This document shows positions 38,670 through 46,037 of a stretch of 64,000 bases of DNA, piece by piece; positions within the stretch are counted from its first letter, which is position 1; each line of letters begins with the position of its first letter. The stretch is from positions 186,001 through 250,000 of the forward strand of contig CAVWRA010000004.1 in the NCBI GenBank assembly GCA_963757265.1. The letters are read 5' to 3'. A program made the position numbers and the translations under genes. The DNA is from CAIVVT01 sp963757265 (lineage in GTDB: Bacteria > Acidobacteriota > Terriglobia > Bryobacterales > Bryobacteraceae). Below the pieces are notes generated by a model. It was not told the origin of the DNA and searched no databases. It saw only the letters and a program-made list of their open reading frames with translations.

Positions 38670-38791
38670 CCGAGCCGCCACAGGGCGCGGGCTAGCATGG
38701 GAGCGGGCGGCGCCACGCCCATGGGTGCCTGGGCAGCCGCGACCGGCGCGGTGTCGGCGGCCTTGAGAAATGTGCGGCGTTTGGATTGCAT
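38666..38791 (-). pseudogene. Tat-signal N-terminal remnant
   Basis: The 41-aa frame starts MQSKRRTFLKAA, a typical twin-arginine signal, and stops at a TGA that overlaps the next gene's ATG. No mature domain follows. It is probably the start of a lost secreted enzyme, or a frameshifted leader. Confidence 0.4.
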
Positions 38792-38903
38792 CTTGTCCAC
38801 ATTATCCAATCCGCCGCTCCTTGGCTATTGCGGCGATTTCCGTGGGCAAATCAGCGCCCGTCGGCGCCGGGGCGCGGGGCGACACCGGGAGCGCGGGGCG
38901 TGC

Positions 38904-39076
38904 TTACCACTCGTATGCCCAAACGTAGGCGTGCAAACCGTCCAGGCCGGTCCCGGTTTGGGACCACACACCTTTCCGTTGACCACCTCGCCGAGCCAAT
39001 CTGCCACTCCTGGGCTCTACGCCGTTCTTGGACGCACTTCCGAAATTCCCCGTCCGGTGATCCGCCTTCCAGCTGA
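38904..39076 (-). pseudogene. Degraded C-terminal fragment of an unknown secreted protein
   Basis: The minus strand reads SPGVADWLGEVVNGKV, then after a one-base shift WSQTGTGLDGLHAYVWAYEW and a TAA. The regular residue pattern suggests a real C-terminus. A TAG lies just upstream, after RPRTA. I cannot name the family. Confidence 0.35.
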
Positions 39077-39113
39077 GGGTCTAGTCGCCGTTCCGTAGAT
39101 GTGCCCCATTCCC

Positions 39114-39524
39114 TCACCCATCCTCCGATTCCTGGACCACGCCGAGAACGTCTCGATTCTTGAAGAACAGCGGGACCAGCGTGCCACCCAACGATCCGAG
39201 CCCAATGATGATCGCGTAGCCCAGTGCTTGCCCAAGCCGCGCGATCGACAGGCCGAACAGTGCTTGCGCCACGCCCCATCCAGCGCCAAGGAAAAATGGC
39301 AGCAGGAACTGCTCCGGCCTCACTCCGGTGCAAATCTCGCCCAGGTTCCCCGCCAGTAGCAATGCCAGCCCCCATGGCAGCATTAGCGGCGAGACCAAGT
39401 TGAACACAAGCCAAAGATTCTCCCATTGCCACCGTTTGGCGAACTTCATCGGCAACATGCAGTTGCCCGAAAGAAGGCCCGCCACCAGCGTCAAAGCGAG
39501 TCCGCCCAACATCGTGGTTGCCAT
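39114..39524 (-). pseudogene. RhaT-like sugar/proton symporter, N-terminal half only
   Basis: The 136-aa frame begins with a hydrophobic helix (LALTLVAGLLSGNCMLPMKF) and continues KRWQWENLWLVFNLVSPLML, FFLGAGWGVAQALFGLSIAR and LGYAIIIGLGSLGGTLVPLF. These match the first four helices of the L-rhamnose/proton symporter family. It stops after QESEDG, and the six remaining helices are missing. It is likely inactive. Confidence 0.65.
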
Positions 39525-39837
39525 GACCTAGCTCCTCGCCCGCGCCTGGGCCAGACCATCGCCAGCATACGCCACAAGGGCACGACGGGCTTCCGCGCAG
39601 GAGACGCCGACTATGTGAACGGTTTCGGCCCTTGATCCCGAATAATGCTGTCTATCCGAAGGCCATCAGCGCCGTCAGGAAGCGCGACTGAATAGGAACT
39701 TTCCCAGGAGCGTTCCGGAGGCCGACGCATGGATCCTCTTGCGGCACTGAGGGCTCAACACTCGTTGATCTGACGTCTGCTGGGGCTCCGGAACGTGACC
39801 GCTGCGCCTGGAGATCGGCAGCGCCAATCCTGAACGC
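39525..39837. other. Intergenic region, nothing recognised
   Basis: No supported ORF, RNA or repeat was seen between the RhaT fragment and the EamA-like pair. Confidence 0.4.
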
Positions 39838-40272
39838 TCAATTGAGACTCAGCAGCACGAGGGAGGCGATACCGGTTAGAATGCCCGCGATTCCGTATGG
39901 GCCCAATTTCTCGCGGAACAGCAGCAAACCGGCCGCGGCCACCAGAAACAGGTTGCCCCCAGTGGTGGCCGGAAAAACAATGTGGCCCGGGACCCCTTCT
40001 TCCAGTGCCAGAGAGCTGAAAAGCTGGCCGCCGAAGCTGCCGATTCCGACGGCAAAGCCAAATGCGATTTCGCGCGCGAGGAAACGACTCCGCGTGGCCG
40101 CAAATGCTGCGATTCCAAGGGCCAGCCCGCCAGCGTACCACCACAACAGGTACTGATAGTGGTAGGTCTCGGAGAGACCTCTCGACGCCATTATTTTCAG
40201 CCCGAACGGACCAAGCCCGTTGGCCACGAAAGCGATCAGCATCAGGCGCAGCCAAGTTCCTTCGCGGCTCAT
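39838..40272 (-). CDS. EamA-type half transporter, second of a pair
   Basis: The 144-aa protein has about five hydrophobic segments: WLRLMLIAFVANGLGPFGLK, YLLWWYAGGLALGIAAF, GFAVGIGSFGGQLFSSLAL, FPATTGGNLFLVAAAGLLLF and GIAGILTGIASLVLLSLN. It corresponds to one EamA repeat of drug/metabolite transporters. Its ATG overlaps the stop of the upstream half by four bases, implying translational coupling and a heterodimer like paired SMR-type transporters. The substrate is unknown. Confidence 0.7.
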   Translation of the reverse strand: MSREGTWLRLMLIAFVANGLGPFGLKIMASRGLSETYHYQYLLWWYAGGLALGIAAFAATRSRFLAREIAFGFAVGIGSFGGQLFSSLALEEGVPGHIVFPATTGGNLFLVAAAGLLLFREKLGPYGIAGILTGIASLVLLSLN

Positions 40273-40751
40273 CGGCTGGCCACCCCTTGGGCGGTTCGAT
40301 CCGCCAACTCACGCTTGGCTTCTTCGGCCTGCTTGTCCTTCCACAGCAGGAATACGGACACGGCCGCCAGCACCAGCACTGCGACTTTCCTGGGGCTAAC
40401 CTGCTCGTGGTAGAAGACGAGCGACCCCACCGCCGGCATCGCGGCGGAGAGGTTGATGATGAGCCAACTGGTGGAAATCTTCCCGTAGCGGATTCCTGCC
40501 ATGAATACGATCCCGCCCAGTGCACTCAGCACACCGAATGGCAGCGCGATCCAGTAGACCGGCGGCGGAGCGTGAAAGTGGGCACCTCGAACAGCCACTA
40601 TAGAGAGAGCGCTGAAGCCGAGAGCCCACCCATAAGCAGAGGCATAAACCGCCGAGGGCCGGCATTGTTTCATATCGGCGATCTTCGCGACAATGCCGAT
40701 GAGACCAAAACTAGTGAGCGACAGGAGGATGTAAAGGTACCCGAGCGTCAT
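40269..40751 (-). CDS. EamA-type half transporter, first of a pair
   Basis: From ATG 40751 the 160-aa product has five hydrophobic segments: LGYLYILLSLTSFGLIGIVA, SAYGWALGFSALSIVAV, IALPFGVLSALGGIVFMAGI, LIINLSAAMPAVGSLVF and VAVLVLAAVSVFLLW. A charged tail follows. It matches one EamA repeat. A longer frame extends upstream, but that part is non-hydrophobic and looks spurious. Its stop overlaps the ATG of the partner gene. Confidence 0.7.
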   Translation of the reverse strand: MTLGYLYILLSLTSFGLIGIVAKIADMKQCRPSAVYASAYGWALGFSALSIVAVRGAHFHAPPPVYWIALPFGVLSALGGIVFMAGIRYGKISTSWLIINLSAAMPAVGSLVFYHEQVSPRKVAVLVLAAVSVFLLWKDKQAEEAKRELADRTAQGVASR

Positions 40752-41056
40752 TGCTTGCGCTTCCGCGTGGAGCCCACGAACTGGAATGCTAACACAGGTC
40801 CCTGCATGTCGCCTTCTTCCATCGCGCACTCCATCGCGCGCGAACATTCCGCGGAAACAGATCCCTCTTCGAACCTCCAAGGAATCCGCTTCTGAGCACG
40901 CGACACGTTATCGCAAATTTTTCTAATCTACCACCGATACCTCCAGTCCCGGCTCGCCATCCGACCAGTTTGTTAAGATGTGAACTCCATCCGCCGGGCC
41001 GTATTGAAGAAGCGACGTTTGCGCAGCTCCGCATGCCGCCACGAACCGAGAAAACT
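40752..41056. other. Divergent intergenic region
   Basis: It separates the EamA pair (minus) from the aspartoacylase-like gene (plus) and should carry both promoters. No motif was identified. Confidence 0.35.
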
Positions 41057-42133
41057 ATGCCAAATGTCATCCACCAGCCACAGCTGATCGATTTCGAGAA
41101 ACCTGGGAAGTGCCACTACCAACTTGCGTTCCACCTGGACTCGAGTTGGGGCAACTCGCTCGTGCCGCTTACCGTGATCAATGGATTGCGGTCGCCGGAA
41201 CCTGGTGCTGCGCCTCCCGGCCTGGCCGCCTTCGGGGGGACTCATGGCAATGAATGGGAGGGGCAAGTCGCGGTCAAGCGCCTGTGCGAAGAACTGGATC
41301 CGGCCGAGATTTGCGGGCGCGTCATTCTAATGCCGCAGTTGAGTGAGAGCGCCTGTGCCGCGAACCAGCGCGTTTCGCCACTCGACCAGGTAAACATGAA
41401 TCGGGCCTTCCCCGGAAATCCGCGCGGAACGATTTCCTACCGCATTTCGAGTTTTGTAAAGACCTGTGTGTTTCCGCGGGTCCGAATCGTCGTGGACATT
41501 CACGCCGGGGGGCGCGAGGGCGGCTTCGCGCTGTGCGCCTCATTTCATCCTGTACCGGACCAGGCGCAGCGCGCCGAGATCGAGCAGGCAGCTGCACTTT
41601 TCGACACGCCGTTCCTGTTGATCTACTCCAGTCAGATGGCGTCTGGACTGCTCACCGATGAAGCGGAGGCGGATGGCAAGATCGCCCTCGGCGGTGAGTT
41701 TGGATTCGGCGAAGGAGTGAATCCCAAGGGCGTTCTGCACGCATATGAAGGCGTCCGGAACGTTCTGCGGCATTACGGAATGCTGCAGGGGCCGGTCGTC
41801 AGAATTGATCCAACTCGTCCCTACCCGCCACGCCTGGTGGATGCGAGAAACCTGGATGACTACGTGCCTTGCCCGCGGGCCGGCGTTTGGGAGCCTGTAG
41901 TGACTCTCGGTCAGGAGGTCGAACACGGCCAGTTACTCGGCCGGTTGCACGAATTCTCCGATCACTCCGCGAGCGCTCTGGAGTTGCGTGCACATCGAAC
42001 GGGCGTCCTGATGATGATGAACGCCACGGCGATGTGCCAGAAGGGCGTGACGCTGTACGTGATTGCCAGGGTCTTATCATCTCACGACGAGTCATCGCGG
42101 GCCGCAGGCCAGTCTTCGTCCAAAGTGAGATAA
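41057..42133 (+). CDS. Succinylglutamate desuccinylase/aspartoacylase-family zinc hydrolase
   Basis: The 358-aa protein has the family's zinc ligands: H63 and E66 in GGTHGNEWEG, and a later His in VVDIHAGGREGG. The conserved MNRAFPGNPRG lies between. A C-terminal beta domain (PRAGVWEPVVTLGQEVEHGQ, LRAHRTGVLMMMN) resembles the lipoyl-like tail of this group. The ATG at 41057 is chosen because the family domain starts soon after. The enzyme should deacylate an amino acid derivative or similar amide. The gene directly before an EamA start suggests a metabolite use or export pair. Confidence 0.85.
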   Translation: MPNVIHQPQLIDFEKPGKCHYQLAFHLDSSWGNSLVPLTVINGLRSPEPGAAPPGLAAFGGTHGNEWEGQVAVKRLCEELDPAEICGRVILMPQLSESACAANQRVSPLDQVNMNRAFPGNPRGTISYRISSFVKTCVFPRVRIVVDIHAGGREGGFALCASFHPVPDQAQRAEIEQAAALFDTPFLLIYSSQMASGLLTDEAEADGKIALGGEFGFGEGVNPKGVLHAYEGVRNVLRHYGMLQGPVVRIDPTRPYPPRLVDARNLDDYVPCPRAGVWEPVVTLGQEVEHGQLLGRLHEFSDHSASALELRAHRTGVLMMMNATAMCQKGVTLYVIARVLSSHDESSRAAGQSSSKVR

Positions 42134-42134
42134 C

Positions 42135-42230
42135 GTGACGCCCCGAGCCCGCAAATACCTGGACTGGCTGTTGCTAATAGGGATCAACTTCATGTGGGCC
42201 ACGCAGGCGCCGGTCTCCAACCGACAATGA
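42135..42230 (+). pseudogene. N-terminal stump of an EamA transporter
   Basis: From GTG 42135 the frame reads RARKYLDWLLLIGINFMWAT, the usual first helix of an EamA permease, then leaves the family within about ten codons and stops at 42228-42230. The break near 42205-42212 marks where foreign sequence with the integrase begins. Confidence 0.55.
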
Positions 42231-42543
42231 CCTCGCAGCGCACGTAGCCAGCGACGCGACGCGCAATGATGAGGAACGATAATCCCGTTGCCTTGAAACG
42301 ATAAAGCCGTCGCACCAGCACGCCAACGGCGCACTCAACGCTGTTGTGATGTGATTCAGTACGCTGGTGGCCTCCTTCAGAACCGCCACAAGCATGCCTG
42401 AAACCAAGCGGACCAGCATAAGGGGCGATTGTTTTCAGTGGCCGGGAGACCGCTACGAACATCGGTTGTCCACCCCCACTCGCTCGCCGCAGGAGAGCAA
42501 CGGAGTGTGCCCAGCAAACCGGCGCATATCCGCAGCATCAACG
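42231..42543. other. Island edge, no supported gene
   Basis: Short open frames exist on both strands but none has family signal. This is the left part of the integrase-bearing segment. Confidence 0.35.
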
Positions 42544-42777
42544 ATGAAAGGCAATGATCAACAGGCGATTCAAGTACCCGGTTTCGAGCCGACCCTGAAC
42601 AGCCAGCAAGCAGCAGCAGCACTACTTCAGATTCATCTCAAAACTCTTCAGAAAATGGCGTGTCAAGGGCGCGTTCCGGCCCGCCAGATCGGTGACCTCT
42701 GGCGCTTCCGCGCATCGGAATTGGACGAATGGCTCCGCGACGGGGTATCCTCGTATCGCCACTCGTGCCGTAACTAA
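42544..42777 (+). CDS. Excisionase-like helix-turn-helix protein
   Basis: The 77-aa frame contains LNSQQAAAALLQIHLKTLQK then GRVPARQIGDLWRFRASELD and EWL, a MerR/excisionase-type wHTH used by recombination directionality factors. It sits 15 bases before the integrase on the same strand, the usual arrangement. The ATG at 42544 is the closest start to the domain. Confidence 0.68.
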   Translation: MKGNDQQAIQVPGFEPTLNSQQAAAALLQIHLKTLQKMACQGRVPARQIGDLWRFRASELDEWLRDGVSSYRHSCRN

Positions 42778-42792
42778 CGAAGGAGAAAATCG

Positions 42793-43976
42793 TTGTTTAC
42801 GCGCACACGTTGTCAAAACGGGAGTCTGAACTTGAAGCCGAGAGCGAACGGTGGCCGAATGTGGGAGTTCCGATACTACGAGACCGACTCGCAAGGAAGG
42901 CGCCAACGGCGGACAGACACGGTTGGTTCGTTGCACGAATTTCCGACCGAATCCGACGCGAGAAAGTCTCCGACAGTCCAAGCTCGGCTTCTGAGTATCA
43001 ATGCAGAGGGATCGAAACCCTGGATTGCGCCGCCGAACTTCGGCGCCGTGATCGCCAGATACGAGCAGGAGGAAATGCCAGAGCGATATTCAACAGGATC
43101 AGCATACAAATCAAATTTCAAGAATCACATTCGCCCGCGATGGCGGATACGCCAGTCAACGCAGTAAAGCCGATGCCCGTGGAGGATTGGCTGAAGACAC
43201 TGAAGCTGGCCCCGAAAACGAAGGGCAACATCCGCAGTCTCATGCACACGATCTTCGATTGTGCAGAGCGGTGGGAACTGGTGGACAAGAATCCAATCAA
43301 CTTGGTCCGGGTGAAAGGCGCGTCGAAACGTCAGAGAACGTCTCGCGTCCTGACGCCGGAACAATTCTGCCTCCTGCCGCCCTTAATCGTGGAACCCTAC
43401 CGCACGCAGGTATGGATTGTTGGATGCCTTGGTCTCAGACCCAGCCAGATCATGCCACTTCGATGGGATGACTTCGATTTTGAGAACGGGACGCTCCTGA
43501 TTCAGCGGAGCATCGTCCACAGTAGGGAAAGCGAGGTCAAAACCGAGTATTCCCTCGACTACGTTCCGCTCGACCCGGCGCTGGTCGGGATTCTGCTCAA
43601 ACACCGGGAACGGTGCTATCCGACCCCGGAAGGATGGCTGTTCGCAAACCCGGCTACGAGCAGACCGTACCACCAGGACACCATTCAACAGAACCACACT
43701 CGTGAAGCCGGGAAGAGGGCCGGACTGGGAGATGGGATCGGATGGAAGGCCTTCCGGCACAGCTACCGATCCTGGATGGACGATACAGGCGCTCCGCTCA
43801 CCGTCCAAAAGGAGCTAATGCGTCACGCCAGCATTCAGACGACCATGAACGTTTACGGCAAGGCCATGACCGACACCAAGCGAAACGCCAATAGCAAGGT
43901 CGTGGAGATAATTTTGAAGCCGAAGGCCACCATGGACGCGGGCCCTGCAGAGCCAGTTTTGGCTATTGGGAGTTAA
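42793..43976 (+). CDS. Tyrosine recombinase (site-specific integrase), one frameshift
   Basis: A TTG start at 42793 follows AAGGAG. The N-terminal arm and SAM-like domain (GGRMWEFRYYETDSQGRRQR, YSTGSAYKSNFKNHIRPRW) are in one frame up to about 43140. One base shift moves the rest to the frame ending at 43976. The catalytic residues are all there: Arg in CLGLRPSQIM, His-x-x-Arg in FRHSYRSW, His in MRHASIQT and the Tyr in MNVYGKA. The reconstructed protein has about 394 aa. It lies between a truncated EamA gene and a tRNA-Met 3' half, so it probably drove insertion of this segment. The shift may be decay or a sequence error. Confidence 0.85.
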
Positions 43977-44023
43977 TGGGAGTTTGGTTCGGTACTCGGT
44001 AGCTCGTAACTTCTTGAAAGGAT

Positions 44024-44068
44024 TGGTTGCGGGGGTAGGATTTGAACCTACGACCTTTGGGTTATGAG
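44024..44068 (-). other. Orphan tRNA-Met(CAT) 3' half (attachment core)
   Basis: The minus strand reads the anticodon loop CTCATAA, then CCCAA, AGGTC, the T-arm GTAGG-TTCAAAT-CCTAC, acceptor CCCCGCA and CCA. Bases 5' of the loop do not pair with CCCAA, so the 5' half is missing. It starts 48 bases after the integrase stop, the expected place for attP or attL/R. Confidence 0.78.
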
Positions 44069-44492
44069 TTCGCTAGGCGCTGGTAAACAACAGAAACCAA
44101 AAGGCACGAGTGGCACTCAAAAGCACTTTTGGAGTCGTAGGGAACGCTTATCGTGGTCCTAAAGTGGTCCTGGAATCGGACCCCGTTTCGTTGGTCAATT
44201 TACCCAAAGATTGCCCAAAGGTCTCGGCACTACTAAACTCTTCGTAGACCCACCTTAAGGACCATTCTTGGCCCAAGAGGTCCCGTCCGGGTTGGCAGTC
44301 AAGAACCCCAATCCACCGAGTTGTGAATCGCGAGAGAATCGGCCGCCACAACCCCAAACCACCACCTCGCCATCCGGAACCTCGCCACCGCCCCCGTATC
44401 GCTTCTGGTGGGCATTCTGTGCGCCGATCTGATCCTCGATAGAACTCCCGCCCTGGCTCCCCCTGACCACCAACAGGAATGCCGGCCAGTCG
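44069..44492. other. Region without supported genes
   Basis: Beyond the tRNA scar there is no ORF with family signal on either strand; it may be eroded element DNA. Confidence 0.35.
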
Positions 44493-44738
44493 ATGCCCAT
44501 AAATACCTTTGTGAACTCCAACCACCACCTCGAAAAACTGAAACTCAGGGAAGCTCTCACCGCCGAAATCATGGCCGACGTGGGGCACGAAATCTGTGAC
44601 GTGCTGACGCGGGCACCGGATGGCGTCAGCGATGAAGACCGCGAGGCCAGCCCCGACGAGGTGATAGTCCAAACCCGGTTGATGACGGATGCCTTGACCA
44701 CGGAAGAACTCCAGAGCCAGGGCGCGCGGCAGTTGTAA
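44493..44738 (+). CDS. Small acidic protein of unknown function
   Basis: The 81-aa frame is hydrophilic and acidic (LREALTAEIMADVGHEIC, PDGVSDEDREASPDEV) with natural-looking composition. No good ribosome site is seen, and the frame is open some 21 codons upstream of the ATG. It may be an element-borne gene or a fragment. Confidence 0.35.
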   Translation: MPINTFVNSNHHLEKLKLREALTAEIMADVGHEICDVLTRAPDGVSDEDREASPDEVIVQTRLMTDALTTEELQSQGARQL

Positions 44739-44872
44739 ACATGTGGGGCGCTGGCAACAGCACGGCACCTCAGAAACCCGCAAATGGCTCAAACCGGGCG
44801 GGCTGATTCATTACGGGGACCGGCTTCAGCCCCGCATGGAACGTGCCACTGCGGCGTTGCGTCTCTGCTCTC

Positions 44873-45643
44873 AGCATCAGGAAAGCCCCTCGAGGGCTGC
44901 CAACCGAGCGCGGAGACGCTACGGTGGAATGGCGGGTTGATCCGTCGATGTGGGCAGCGTTGGCTGTCAACCAAGTCTCCCCTGAATGCGCCAACGGAGA
45001 GCATCATGTCTCAGGGCGCTCCATACCCCATCACAATTGTCTTGCGCCGTCTGCTTGAGGAGGCCGGGCTTGACCGCGACGGCTTGATTCTGGCGCTCGG
45101 CTACCGCAATCTCCAACGTGGTCGCCGCCGACTGGACGCCTGGATGGATCAGGGCGAAGGCTACGAGCGGATCATAAAACAGATTGCAGCCGCGTACCCC
45201 GGCCACGCAGATGCCTTGCATAGTGCGGTAGCCGCCATGCCAGAGATCAAGAAAGCGGAATGGGATGTCGCATTCCTCGAACGCTGCAAGGCTGAAGAAG
45301 GCACCTTCCGACCCTACGTTCACGCGGACGCCGAGAGCACACGACCGTCAAGCATCTGCATGTATGGTCTTACGGGCGGCAGGTGGAACTACATTGAGAT
45401 CCCACAGGCAACCTTGGATTCACCGATCGAAGAACAACTGGCCGAATTGCCAGCGTTGATGCTGGCGTACAGACAACGACATAACGGCTTTTGCCCGTTC
45501 TTCGGCAAGCTGACTGGCTTCAAATTTGTACGCTTGCTCGACTACTACCAGTTCGATGCAGAGGGGCGGTTCCTTGAGCATGTAGGGAAGCCATTCCGTC
45601 GCGGAACGTGTTCGGTCGGGTTGTACTAAACGAGCGGTGCGAC
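44873..45643. repeat. 771-bp direct repeat, copy B
   Basis: Same orientation as 13918-14688, offset 30,955 bases, with no mismatch found by eye. The 5' flank (GTCTCTGCTC) and 3' flank (CATTAGCGG) differ from copy A. Confidence 0.93.
45006..45629 (+). CDS. Unknown 207-aa protein of the duplicated element (copy B)
   Basis: Identical in sequence to the product at 14051-14674, with the same leader and ribosome site (GGAGAGCATC). Here it lies 800 bases after the tRNA-Met scar and 400 bases before a large regulator gene on the opposite strand. The flanks contain only fragments, so any promoter must be inside the repeat leader. Confidence 0.72.
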   Translation: MSQGAPYPITIVLRRLLEEAGLDRDGLILALGYRNLQRGRRRLDAWMDQGEGYERIIKQIAAAYPGHADALHSAVAAMPEIKKAEWDVAFLERCKAEEGTFRPYVHADAESTRPSSICMYGLTGGRWNYIEIPQATLDSPIEEQLAELPALMLAYRQRHNGFCPFFGKLTGFKFVRLLDYYQFDAEGRFLEHVGKPFRRGTCSVGLY

Positions 45644-45658
45644 CATTAGCGGCCCGCT

Positions 45659-45976
45659 GATCTTGCCGAGGTAGCGTTGGATGATGCCGCCGGTGCAGCG
45701 GCATTCGTGCGTCGGATCGCTAAAGTAACCGCACGGACACCCGTGCAGACATCAACTGCTACTGGAATACGGATCTCGAATGCTATTGGGCTCGGCTCCC
45801 ATCGCGCTCTGATCGTGTTCAACTGCATTCTGCGCACGCTGTAGCTACAGGACGAGGGCAAGTGCGAGGCCTTCGGTGCCCTGTTCGCAAATATCCCGCC
45901 GGTGGGCTTCAGTACCTATGGCGAGGCGTACCTGGGACACGTCAACCAGACGGCGACCATGCTCGCGTTCTGCTGA
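45659..45976 (+). pseudogene. Two adjacent unrecognised gene fragments
   Basis: Frame 45659-45844 reads DLAEVALDDAAGAAAFVRRI then KVTARTPVQTSTATGIRISN and stops. Frame 45845-45976 reads CEAFGALFANIPPVGFSTYG then EAYLGHVNQTATMLAF and stops. Both look like protein ends with no starts. I cannot identify them; they are probably element debris. Confidence 0.4.
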
Positions 45977-46037
45977 GGGCGGGAAAGCTCTCCGTGCTGG
46001 AGAACCTGGTCGGGATCTCCCCATGCTGTGCTTTGTG

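Noticed and set aside
44024..44068. Functional tRNA-Met gene
   Set aside because: The bases 5' of the anticodon loop do not pair with the 3' stem, and no D-arm or 5' acceptor strand is present.
44148..44792. 214-aa minus frame near the tRNA-Met scar
   Set aside because: Composition is Gly/Arg-rich with no motif, and it overlaps a more natural small plus-strand frame.
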